Positions 16,701 through 20,833 of a DNA stretch of 20,833 nucleotides are shown piece by piece. The position numbers and the translations under genes were made by a program. The notes beneath the pieces are model-generated. The model was not told the origin of the DNA. It did not search any database and saw only the letters and a list, made by a program, of their open reading frames with translations. Numbering within the stretch: the stretch's first letter is position 1; each line of letters begins with the position of its first letter. Source of the DNA: CAVYPR01 sp052145775 (lineage in GTDB: Bacteria; Actinomycetota; Acidimicrobiia; Acidimicrobiales; RAAP-2). The DNA lies in the NCBI GenBank assembly GCA_052145775.1, contig JBKQNY010000102.1, forward strand, positions 1 to 20,833. Direction: 5' to 3'.

Positions 16701-17196
16701 CCGAACTGTTCTGCGCCAGGGGGTCGCTTGTGCCGCACGCACCGATGGGTGTTTCGGTATGGGAGGGGGCCGTGCTGCCGAAGGGCGTGATGCCGTGAGC
16801 GGCCTGCGCTGCTGTGACCTGCGAGAATGTGTAGAGGTCGGTGACGCCGACCACCGACGGTGATCTACCCGGTGTCTCGCCAATCTGCAGCAGGTAGTAC
16901 GGATTTGAAGTGGATGGAGCCAAGCTCCCGGCGATCACCCACTGGCCGTTCGGGCTGATCTCCTCCTCGTTGTATGTGAGGCTGGGCAAGCCTTCGAGGA
17001 CCAAGACGGCGTAGTGGCTCCCTACAACTCCGGTCCCTGTCTGCGCCGCCCCGGCCGGTGAACCCTGGAGCGTCTCCAGGCTCCCGAGGGCGCCGGAGAA
17101 CGAGAACCCGGCGAGGAGGATGGGCGCCAGGGCGACCCGTAACCCGCGCCCTTTGACGCGGCCCGTAGCCCTGGGCCGAAGCCTCACCGGGAGCAC
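10747..17196 (-). CDS. Giant secreted multidomain protein (IPT/TIG and Ig-like repeats)
   Basis: A 2149-residue predicted exported protein. An Arg-rich n-region and hydrophobic core (about 21-38) form a signal peptide, with possible cleavage after AGAA (51). Residues 60-240 resemble HAF repeats (SPNGQWVIAGS; GISNNGFIVGD). Eight IPT/TIG-like domains start near 245, 342, 454, 570, 683, 810, 924 and 1039, with signatures such as GGPLGGGNTITITGSGFDEP and a closing NDYxFG. A degenerate ninth and an Ig-like domain follow (1153-1351), then five 87-residue He_PIG-like repeats (1352-1786) and four of about 90 (1790-2149). It ends at the edge of the last repeat with no LPXTG motif, membrane segment or other anchor. 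An adhesin or matrix-like role is inferred. The start is uncertain: GTG 17196 lacks a Shine-Dalgarno sequence and directly follows an in-frame TAG; GTG 17187 is an alternative. Confidence 0.88.
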   Translation of the reverse strand: MLPVRLRPRATGRVKGRGLRVALAPILLAGFSFSGALGSLETLQGSPAGAAQTGTGVVGSHYAVLVLEGLPSLTYNEEEISPNGQWVIAGSLAPSTSNPYYLLQIGETPGRSPSVVGVTDLYTFSQVTAAQAAHGITPFGSTAPSHTETPIGACGTSDPLAQNSSGIVVGTTYLTPPNGGPLQSTCGAFVYSAHTGSELLSDLLGNANFFAYRGQGISNNGFIVGDGLTQRNFSVAYLAYPMTLPTVTSVTPDVGTVAGGTSVTIEGSNFNTNAGSTSFVFGVTSLPYLSGKPATNVDCTTTSLCTMTTPAGKPGTYDVYASTGVGYSEPDPTDDDFTYVQVPYISSVTPKGGPLAGGNTVIIHGSGFNNSSLPLTTVEFDLGPSHGTATIAPVGDIYVLSNTAIRVTAPDARAVANGSPTLYTSIELTFTDAEGTRIYSETATPTDAAYAFGVPVINSVDPGGGPLGGGNRIVISGSGFEGNGLGALTGVDFAAATQTSTRPALKVGPADVTVVSDNEIVVTEAPDATTPTNHDSTFASSVSVVFKAADGTITHSVPATDGDDDYFFGAPVIDSLTPTVGPATGGNTILVHGSGFENPALQLTSVVFTTGAETGTVSLAAPIYTVVSDDEMKITAPDASDDLGTSGILDTYLYVKYKVKDEATVTVTSDPLEPGDNEYVYGVPLIEAVDPEGGPLDGGNSIALKGSGFDNADLSLKSIDFYAADSGKGPDSGTDSTTPLLQVTCVSTDTCDVASDTEIDVVAPTATDAGTSGDAVLSTEITAVFTANNSGDEVDSQPLAEGDNDYVFGAPVVDSVTPEGGSLDGGTTILIDGSGFEEPGLTLESVAFSPLDDTVESDTLLASDTDVTILSNTKIEVKTPDASGPAGTSPTLDTEVTVVYSDETERTVLSVPAVEGDNDYTFGAPVVTAIDPAGGPEEGGNTITVLGSGFDDPDLQLTSVSFEPEGDTGGLDEVSVDGSDIHVVSNTEIQVVAPDVTDQLTEGQDVLLAAVTAHFTADDDTAVESVPAAVGDNLYTFGAPTIDSVAPDDGPLGGGNTITITGSGFDEPGLTLTGVNFDPGGDSEGSAAFSADPDQIHVVSDTEIEVTAPDATAAADGAPHLQTTITVTFTDTEGSEIDSVPSTEGANEYTYNETATITQVLMYGGSSDPTIVVHGHGFGTEPGAVSPCASGGEDFANDDLSFGDLTTLTGAGAVGDCIGLDVSTYTNTEIEFTLGAGYSNYPVVAAGDQFTVDVYGAIYTGTVSWNAQTIQFTSSPPSPAVVGGKGYTPQATSSAGLQVAITVDHTSSAVCGITDGVVSFFAPGTCTLDANQPGNLLYPAATQVQQSFTVDQPTTSVTVSGTGTVNAGATYSASASGNGNPAPTYALVAGAPSWLSINATTGAISGSVPTDITTFSYSVKATNSVGHATSSTQMVTVDQPTTTVTLSGTGTVSGGTTYSAVASGNGNPAPTYALVAGAPAWLSINATTGAIAGTVPTNITSFSYSVKATNTTGTATSSTQTVTVDSAPTQVTVTGSSTVDAGATYSASASGNGNPAPTYALVAGAPSWLSIDATTGAIAGTVPTNLATFSYSVKATNPVGHATSSTQTVTVDQPTTTVTVSGTGTVDGGATYSASASGNGNPAPTYALVAGAPSWLSIDATTGAISGSVPTNLTTFSYSVKATNTTGTATSSTQTVTVDNAPTQVTVTGPSKVGAGATYSASASANGNPASTFTLVNAPAWLHSTGAGAISGTVPSTGLTSFTYQVKAANAAGSASSPTQTVTVTASTKPTKPAFTSAASTTASVGKTVTFEVATTGSPAATITETGALPTGVHFSAGTSGTATLSGAPTAGTGGVYPLKLKATNSAGSVTQSFTLTVDQPPAITSAATYSVKVGGTAKFKVTTTGYPAATVSLSTPLPSGLVFTTAGKGTATITGTPAAGTGGTYNFEVLATNGQGTPAVQHFTLTVTQAPPVFTSGTSVTATVGQPFTFGIGTTGYPAATVTESGTLPTGVHFSAGTSGTATLSGDPTAGTGGVYQLKLKATNSAGSVTQTFTLTVDQPPAITSAATYSVKVGGTAKFKVTTTGYPAATLSLSAPLPNGLVFTTAGKGTATITGTPATGTGGVYSFEVIATNGQGTPVVQHFTLTVS
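10751..11830 (-). repeat. Two 540-bp direct repeats (Ig-like domain pairs)
   Basis: Bases 10751-11290 recur with few changes at 11291 to about 11830, an exact 540-bp offset (the segment at 10754 matches 11294). Each unit encodes two different Ig-like domains. One contains TLPTGVHFSAGTSGTATLSG (or ALPTGVHFS); the other contains YSVKVGGTAKFKVTTTGYP. The similarity indicates recent tandem duplication of a domain pair, or gene conversion. Confidence 0.85.
11839..13143 (-). repeat. Five tandem 261-bp repeats (87-residue Ig-like domains)
   Basis: A repeated segment beginning GTCCACCGTC recurs at 12100, 12361, 12622, 12883 and, changed, 13144, exactly 261 bp apart. The unit at 11839-12099 is a more diverged fifth copy (NPASTFTLVNAPAWLHS instead of NPAPTYALVAGAPSWLS). 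Alternate units match best (12081 against 12603, 522 bp apart), so the array grew by domain pairs. Confidence 0.88.
13744..16464 (-). repeat. Eight diverged IPT/TIG-like repeats
   Basis: Protein-level repeats of about 97, 112, 116, 113, 127, 114, 115 and 114 residues. Each has a GGxxxGGN/TxIxIxGSGF core, a later S(N/D)TEI(E/Q)V strand and a closing (D/N)(D/E)Y-aromatic-G. Much more diverged at DNA level than the 261- and 540-bp arrays, so older. The first and fifth units each carry a C-x5-C pair (Cys299/305 and Cys745/751). Confidence 0.85.
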
Positions 17197-17531
17197 CTAG
17201 CTCGGGGAGCTTCGACCCCACGGCACGTTCGGGCGCAGGGGTCGACACCGCGTTGCCGTTCCGGCACGTGCGTCGAACAGCCACTTCTGCACGAGACTCG
17301 CCTCATCCGCCCCTCCGCGGCTCAGTTTGAGCCCTGCGTTCACCGCCAGCTGCAGCGTACGACCGATGATGCAGCCATGCAATCGAAACGCAGCCACTGT
17401 CCCAGATGGCAGTGAGCCGACCGCGCAAGCTGGTCCACGGCGTCGGCATCGTTGGATCCATCCCCTCGGCCGGCTCCGGTCGCGCCCGGTTCCCCTGCCT
17501 GCCGTCGAAAGACACGAGGTAGCCTGTGGCG
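17197..17531. promoter_or_regulatory. Divergent upstream region, giant gene (-) and small secreted gene (+)
   Basis: This 335-bp gap holds TACGCT on the minus strand (17359 to 17354), a candidate -10 for the giant gene with a leader of about 150 bases. On the plus strand TAGCCT (17520-17525) ends 6 bases before the GTG at 17532. Weak alternative for the giant gene: TAGGTG (17199 to 17194) lies 6 bases before GTG 17187. Minus-strand open frames here have no recognisable protein character. Confidence 0.4.
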
Positions 17532-17786
17532 GTGCGCGTGCGCGCTGGTCTGGGGATCGTCGTTGTGCTCTCCCTGGGCGTGGCCGTGCAGACGAACGCA
17601 CCCGTCTCCGCCGCCGCACACGCTTGCCCGGCGCGCCCGCACCAGTCGCCGGACAAGGGCTGTGAGAAGACCGTCGGGGGCTCCGTCGCCAGCGCGCCGA
17701 TGCGCCCCGTTACCCAGTCAGGCACGACCGGCGGCGGGTACATCGCCGCCGGTCGCGGGAAGCACCACCATTCCATCCGCCACTAG
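17532..17786 (+). CDS. Small secreted protein, hypothetical
   Basis: An 84-residue protein I do not recognise. Its N-terminus is VRVRAGLGIVVVLSLGVAVQ, a basic start and hydrophobic core typical of a signal peptide, with likely cleavage near VSAAAHA (25-31). AHAC is not a canonical lipobox. The mature part of about 53 residues holds two Cys (32 and 44, possible disulfide), a Gly/Thr-rich centre and a His-rich basic end, GRGKHHHSIRH, that could bind metal or an anionic surface. GTG 17532 is preferred over GTG 17526 because it lies 6 bases after the -10-like TAGCCT, the arrangement also seen at the ferredoxin gene. It diverges from the giant secreted protein, so a shared surface role is possible but unproven. 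Confidence 0.6.
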   Translation: MRVRAGLGIVVVLSLGVAVQTNAPVSAAAHACPARPHQSPDKGCEKTVGGSVASAPMRPVTQSGTTGGGYIAAGRGKHHHSIRH

Positions 17787-17859
17787 GTGACCACGTCGCC
17801 TACATCTGGCCGAAGACCTGTCCGCTTCGGTCGGCGGAGTGCCCAAGGCCATGCAGCCC

Positions 17860-17878
17860 CGCCGCATCTATTGCGGCG
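17860..17878. terminator. Hairpin between the small secreted gene and the aldehyde dehydrogenase
   Basis: CGCCGCA (17860-17866) pairs perfectly with TGCGGCG (17872-17878) around a 5-base loop, 73 bases after the small gene's stop. A weaker stem, CCGAAG/CTTCGG, lies at 17810-17830. No T-run follows. A terminator for the plus-strand gene is the likely role. Confidence 0.4.
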
Positions 17879-17896
17879 ATCGCCTGAGGTGACGTC

Positions 17897-17913
17897 CCGG
17901 CGGGTGACGCCGG
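17897..17913 (-). terminator. Hairpin after the aldehyde dehydrogenase gene
   Basis: CCGGCG (17897-17902) and CGCCGG (17908-17913) form a 6-base-pair stem with a 5-base loop, 13 bases beyond the aldehyde dehydrogenase stop. Two more pairs form past a single bulge. Candidate terminator. Confidence 0.4.
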
Positions 17914-17926
17914 ACGGCGTGCTGAC

Positions 17927-19414
17927 CTAGTCGCGCACCGGTCCGGCGTAGGTCTTGGTCTCCAGGTACTGCTCGAACCCCTCGAGGCCGTTCTGGCGCC
18001 CGATGCCGCTGGCTTTGTAGCCGCCGAAAGGAGAGTCCGCCCCGTACCAGATGCCGCCGTTGATCGACGCGGTGCCCGCCCGCACCCGCTTGGCCACGGC
18101 GATGGCCCGCTCCTCGGTCCCCGCCGTCACCCCCACCCCGAGGCCGTACTGGTTCTCGTTGGCGATGCGCACGGCGTCGTCGTCGTCGTCGAAGGGCACC
18201 ACCACCAGGACCGGTCCGAAGATCTCCTCCTGGGCGATGGTCATCGAGTTGTCCACGTCGGCGAAGAGGGTGGGCTCGACGTAGTAGCCCTTGCCGAGGT
18301 GGGCCGGGCGGCCGCCGCCCACCACCACCCGTGCCCCCTCCGCCTTGCCCTTCTCGATGTAGCCCAGGACCCGGTCGCGCTGGACGGCGCTGATCTGGGG
18401 TCCCTGGAGGTTGCCGGCGTCGGTGGGGTCGCCGTAGGGGACGTTGCGGAAACCGGCCTCGATGAGGGAGATCCCCTCGTCGTAGCGCGAGCGCGGCAGC
18501 AGCATCCGGGTCAGCATCACGCAGCCCTGCCCGGCGTGGGTGCAGACCGTCCAGGCCATGGCCAGCTTCGCCTCGAAGTCGGCGTCCTCGAGCACGATGT
18601 CGGCCGACTTGCCGCCGAGCTCGAGGAAGAGCCGCTTGAGGGTCAGCGCCCCCTGGGCCATGATCCGCCGCCCGACGGCGGTCGAGCCGGTGAAGGAGAT
18701 GAGGTCGACCCGCGGGTCGGTCACCAGGTCCTCGGCCACCGTGTTGTCGGCGGTGGTGACCACCTGGAGGACCCCGGGGGGGAAGTCGGTGCGCTCGGCC
18801 ACCAGCCGGCCGATGCGCGTGGCGTTCCACGGCGTGTTGGGGGCGGCCTTCAGGATCACGGTGTTGCCGGTGGCCAGGGCCTGGCCCAGCTTGTTGATCG
18901 TCACCTCGAAGGGGAAATTCCACGGCACGATGGCCCCCACCACGCCCACGGCCTCCTTGGCCACCCAGCGCCGGCTGCGGGTCCCGAAGGCGGTGCCCTC
19001 GGGCAGGTCGCGCTCCCAGGCGAACTCGTCGATGAAGTTGGCGGGCCAGGTCAACCCCTCCGACAGCGGGGCGTCGAGCTGGGGACCGTAGGTAAGCAGG
19101 ACCGGGGTGCCGACCTCGGCCACCAGCTCGGCCCGGAGCAGCTCGCGCTCCTCTTCCAGCGCGGCCTGCAGCTGGAGGATGCACCGCTTGCGCAGCTCGT
19201 GGTCGGTCGACCACGGGCCCTCGTCGAAGGCCCGCCGGGCGGCGGCGATGGCGGCGTCCATGTCCTCGTGGCCGGCATCGGCCACCTGACCCAGGACCTC
19301 CTCGGTGGCCGGGTTCAGGTTGTCGAAGAGCTTGCCCGAACGGGCCTCGACCAGCTTGCCGTCGATCAGCATCCGCTGCTCGCCCGCGACCTTGCCCGCG
19401 TCAGCCGTCGTCAT
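17927..19414 (-). CDS. Aldehyde dehydrogenase family protein
   Basis: A 495-residue NAD(P)-dependent aldehyde dehydrogenase of typical length. It has PWNFP with Asn166, ILKA with cofactor Lys189, FTGSTAVG (241-248) for nucleotide binding, general base Glu265 in LELGGKS, and nucleophile Cys298 in GQGC. EEIFGPVL and PFGGYKASGIGR complete the signature set. It oxidises an aldehyde to a carboxylic acid in the cytosol; the substrate is unknown. GGAGGA upstream of ATG 19414 supports the start. It follows the amidohydrolase gene by 70 bases, and TACCAT on the minus strand (19456 to 19451) could give it its own promoter. A run of five Asp (DDDDDA) precedes the conserved ENQYGLGVGV stretch. Confidence 0.96.
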   Translation of the reverse strand: MTTADAGKVAGEQRMLIDGKLVEARSGKLFDNLNPATEEVLGQVADAGHEDMDAAIAAARRAFDEGPWSTDHELRKRCILQLQAALEEERELLRAELVAEVGTPVLLTYGPQLDAPLSEGLTWPANFIDEFAWERDLPEGTAFGTRSRRWVAKEAVGVVGAIVPWNFPFEVTINKLGQALATGNTVILKAAPNTPWNATRIGRLVAERTDFPPGVLQVVTTADNTVAEDLVTDPRVDLISFTGSTAVGRRIMAQGALTLKRLFLELGGKSADIVLEDADFEAKLAMAWTVCTHAGQGCVMLTRMLLPRSRYDEGISLIEAGFRNVPYGDPTDAGNLQGPQISAVQRDRVLGYIEKGKAEGARVVVGGGRPAHLGKGYYVEPTLFADVDNSMTIAQEEIFGPVLVVVPFDDDDDAVRIANENQYGLGVGVTAGTEERAIAVAKRVRAGTASINGGIWYGADSPFGGYKASGIGRQNGLEGFEQYLETKTYAGPVRD

Positions 19415-19450
19415 CGTTCCTCCATCGTCGTCAACCGCACCTCGACCGGC

Positions 19451-19456
19451 ATGGTA
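19451..19456 (-). promoter_or_regulatory. -10-like TACCAT before the aldehyde dehydrogenase gene
   Basis: On the minus strand TACCAT fits TANNNT. It predicts a leader of about 30 bases that includes the GGAGGA Shine-Dalgarno sequence. No -35 is evident. Confidence 0.3.
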
Positions 19457-19484
19457 CCGCCACCCCGGGGACCCGGTGCCGGCC

Positions 19485-20765
19485 TCAGGCGCAGTAGACG
19501 GCCTGCCCGTCGCAGATCGTGGCCTGCACCAGGCCGGCCTCGAGCGCGCCCTGGGCCTCGGCCCACCCGGTCCGCAACAGGCATAGGTCGGCCGGCGCCC
19601 CCGGCACCACCCGCCGACGGGGGCCGCCGGGGTCGTCCAGGGCCCCGAGGTAGAGCCCCAGCGCCACCTCGGGGGTGAGGGCCTCGTCGGCGCCGAGGGT
19701 CGCCCCCGAGCCGCTGCGACGCTCGACGGCCGAGCGCATCGCCGCCCACGGGTCGAGGGGCCCGAACGGCCCGTCGGAGCTGCCGGCCAGCGGGACGCCG
19801 GCCGCCCGCCAGCCGGCCAAGCGGTAGAGCCAGGGGCGGTCGGCCGGGTCGACCTCGGCCAGGTACCGGTCCCCGTGGGCGGCGACGAAGGCGGGTTGGG
19901 TCACCACCGTCACCGGGAGGTCGGCCACCAGGGAGACCAGTTCGGGCGGGGCCACCGAGCCGTGCTCGATCCGGTGCGGTCCCCCGCCGGCGCGACCCAG
20001 GGCCGCCGCCGCCAGCACGAGCGACTCCCGGCTCACGCAGTGGAGGGCCACGCCCCGGGGACCCGCCGCGGCGACCGCCGCCGCCAGCGCGTGGAGGGAC
20101 GGGAGGTCGGCCTCGGACAGGACGATCTTGCACGGCCCGCGCACGAGGCGGCCTCCCGGCGGATCGGGGGCGGAGCGGCCGAGCACGCAGAGCCGCTGGG
20201 GCAGGGAGCCCGAGGCCTGGGCGGTCTCGAACCGGGCGACCTCCTCGCCCCCGGTCGACACCGTGGCGTCGGTCATGCCGGTCACCCCGAGGCGCGCCAG
20301 CTCGGTCCCGACCTCGGCGAGGCATGGCCAGCCGTCGGATCCCCAGGCGGCCCGCAGGGCGGCGTCGGCCCCCGACAGCACCCCGCGCCGGGCGCCCGGT
20401 CCGAGGGCGTCCAGCCCGGCGTCGCCGAGCGCCAGGCGTACCCGCGCCAGCGCGGCCGAGTTCAGCGCCCACTGGTGGCCGCTGCGGTGCTGGACCCGGA
20501 CCGGCCGGTCGGCCACCGGGCCCAGGAGCTCGTCGAGGGACGGGGCGTCGAGCGGGCCGACCACCGTGTCGTCGTGCCCGACGAACCGCACCCACTCGCC
20601 GGGCCGGGCCCCGGCTGCGGCGGACCGCAGCACCTGTCCCAGCCCGGGTCGGTCGGCCACCGCCGGGGCCCCGCACTCGACCGAACGGCGGCGGGCGGCC
20701 AGGGCCAGGAGGTGCAGGTGGTGGTCGTGGAGGCCGGGCAGGAGCGCCCCGCCTCCCCCGTCCAC
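19485..20765 (-). CDS. Amidohydrolase family 3 (YtcJ-like) metal-dependent hydrolase, N-terminus short
   Basis: A 426-residue TIM-barrel hydrolase. The metal-binding pair is His16 and His18 in PGLHDHHLHL. Other family landmarks are SGHQWALNSAAL, CKIVLSEADLP, ALHCVSRES, RIEHGS and GSSDGPFGPLDPW with the metal Asp. It would cleave an amide-like or ester-like bond; YtcJ-type proteins are poorly characterised and usually near 530 residues. The N-terminal beta-sandwich strands that normally precede PGxxDxHxH are absent here. An in-frame TGA lies 13 codons before the GTG at 20765, and the codons between look like protein (RPPAAGGRVEV). Either the gene is frameshifted or interrupted, or it starts unusually late. 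It may share a transcript with the aldehyde dehydrogenase. Confidence 0.82.
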   Translation of the reverse strand: MDGGGGALLPGLHDHHLHLLALAARRRSVECGAPAVADRPGLGQVLRSAAAGARPGEWVRFVGHDDTVVGPLDAPSLDELLGPVADRPVRVQHRSGHQWALNSAALARVRLALGDAGLDALGPGARRGVLSGADAALRAAWGSDGWPCLAEVGTELARLGVTGMTDATVSTGGEEVARFETAQASGSLPQRLCVLGRSAPDPPGGRLVRGPCKIVLSEADLPSLHALAAAVAAAGPRGVALHCVSRESLVLAAAALGRAGGGPHRIEHGSVAPPELVSLVADLPVTVVTQPAFVAAHGDRYLAEVDPADRPWLYRLAGWRAAGVPLAGSSDGPFGPLDPWAAMRSAVERRSGSGATLGADEALTPEVALGLYLGALDDPGGPRRRVVPGAPADLCLLRTGWAEAQGALEAGLVQATICDGQAVYCA

Positions 20766-20833
20766 CTCGACCCGGCCGCCGGCTGCCGGCGGCCGTCCCT
20801 CTCAGGGGCCCCCGTAGGTGACGGTTCCCCCCC

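Noticed and set aside
17343..17345. A GTG-started 48-codon leader peptide upstream of the giant gene
   Set aside because: It would start at GTG about 8 bases after the minus-strand TACGCT and end at the TAG abutting the giant gene, but no Shine-Dalgarno sequence or recognisable peptide supports it.
17197..17619. A 140-codon minus-strand frame ending in TAG directly before the giant gene
   Set aside because: It is in the same frame as the giant gene but its translation is Arg/Pro-rich without structure, and it overlaps the small secreted gene on the other strand. More likely random open frame than an interrupted N-terminus.

Overview
This is a very GC-rich window with dense actinobacterial-style coding, strong G/C bias at third codon positions and several GTG starts. 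Two genes look leaderless: TANNNT, six bases, then GTG. The mix of CoA-ester enzymes, short-chain dehydrogenases (SDRs), a P450 and a [3Fe-4S]-type ferredoxin fits a high-GC actinobacterium, perhaps Acidimicrobiia or a mycobacterial relative. That placement is inference; no rRNA or other marker gene is present.

Layout, left to right. (1) 3-830: C-terminal two thirds of a cytochrome P450, followed by a strong hairpin. (2) 1153-1769: a VapBC-type toxin-antitoxin pair behind an inverted-repeat operator candidate. (3) 1850-8617: lipid or CoA-thioester metabolism. An enoyl-CoA hydratase converges on an HSD17B10-like SDR. A tight plus-strand trio follows: SDR, Gfo/Idh/MocA oxidoreductase, and a type I periplasmic-binding-fold protein without a signal peptide. 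It converges on a minus-strand thiolase-SDR pair. (4) 8773-10277: a small ferredoxin with an atypical CxxHxxC cluster motif, then a family III CoA-transferase. (5) 10278-10746: about 470 bp with no convincing gene. (6) 10747-17196, minus: one giant gene for a 2149-residue secreted protein made of a HAF-like N-terminal region, eight IPT/TIG-like domains, a degenerate ninth, an Ig-like domain and nine He_PIG-like Ig repeats. (7) 17532-17786: an 84-residue small secreted protein transcribed away from the giant gene. (8) 17927-20765, minus: an amidohydrolase with a shortened N-terminus, then an aldehyde dehydrogenase.

Most of the window is catabolic: crotonase, SDR, thiolase and CoA-transferase are the usual set for activating and beta-oxidising acyl or alicyclic substrates, and the P450 and ferredoxin could supply oxygenation chemistry. 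The most unusual parts are the giant repeat protein with its two-level repeat structure and divergent small secreted neighbour, and the signal-less solute-binding-fold protein coupled to two oxidoreductases. I see no rRNA, tRNA, CRISPR array, transposase or phage gene.
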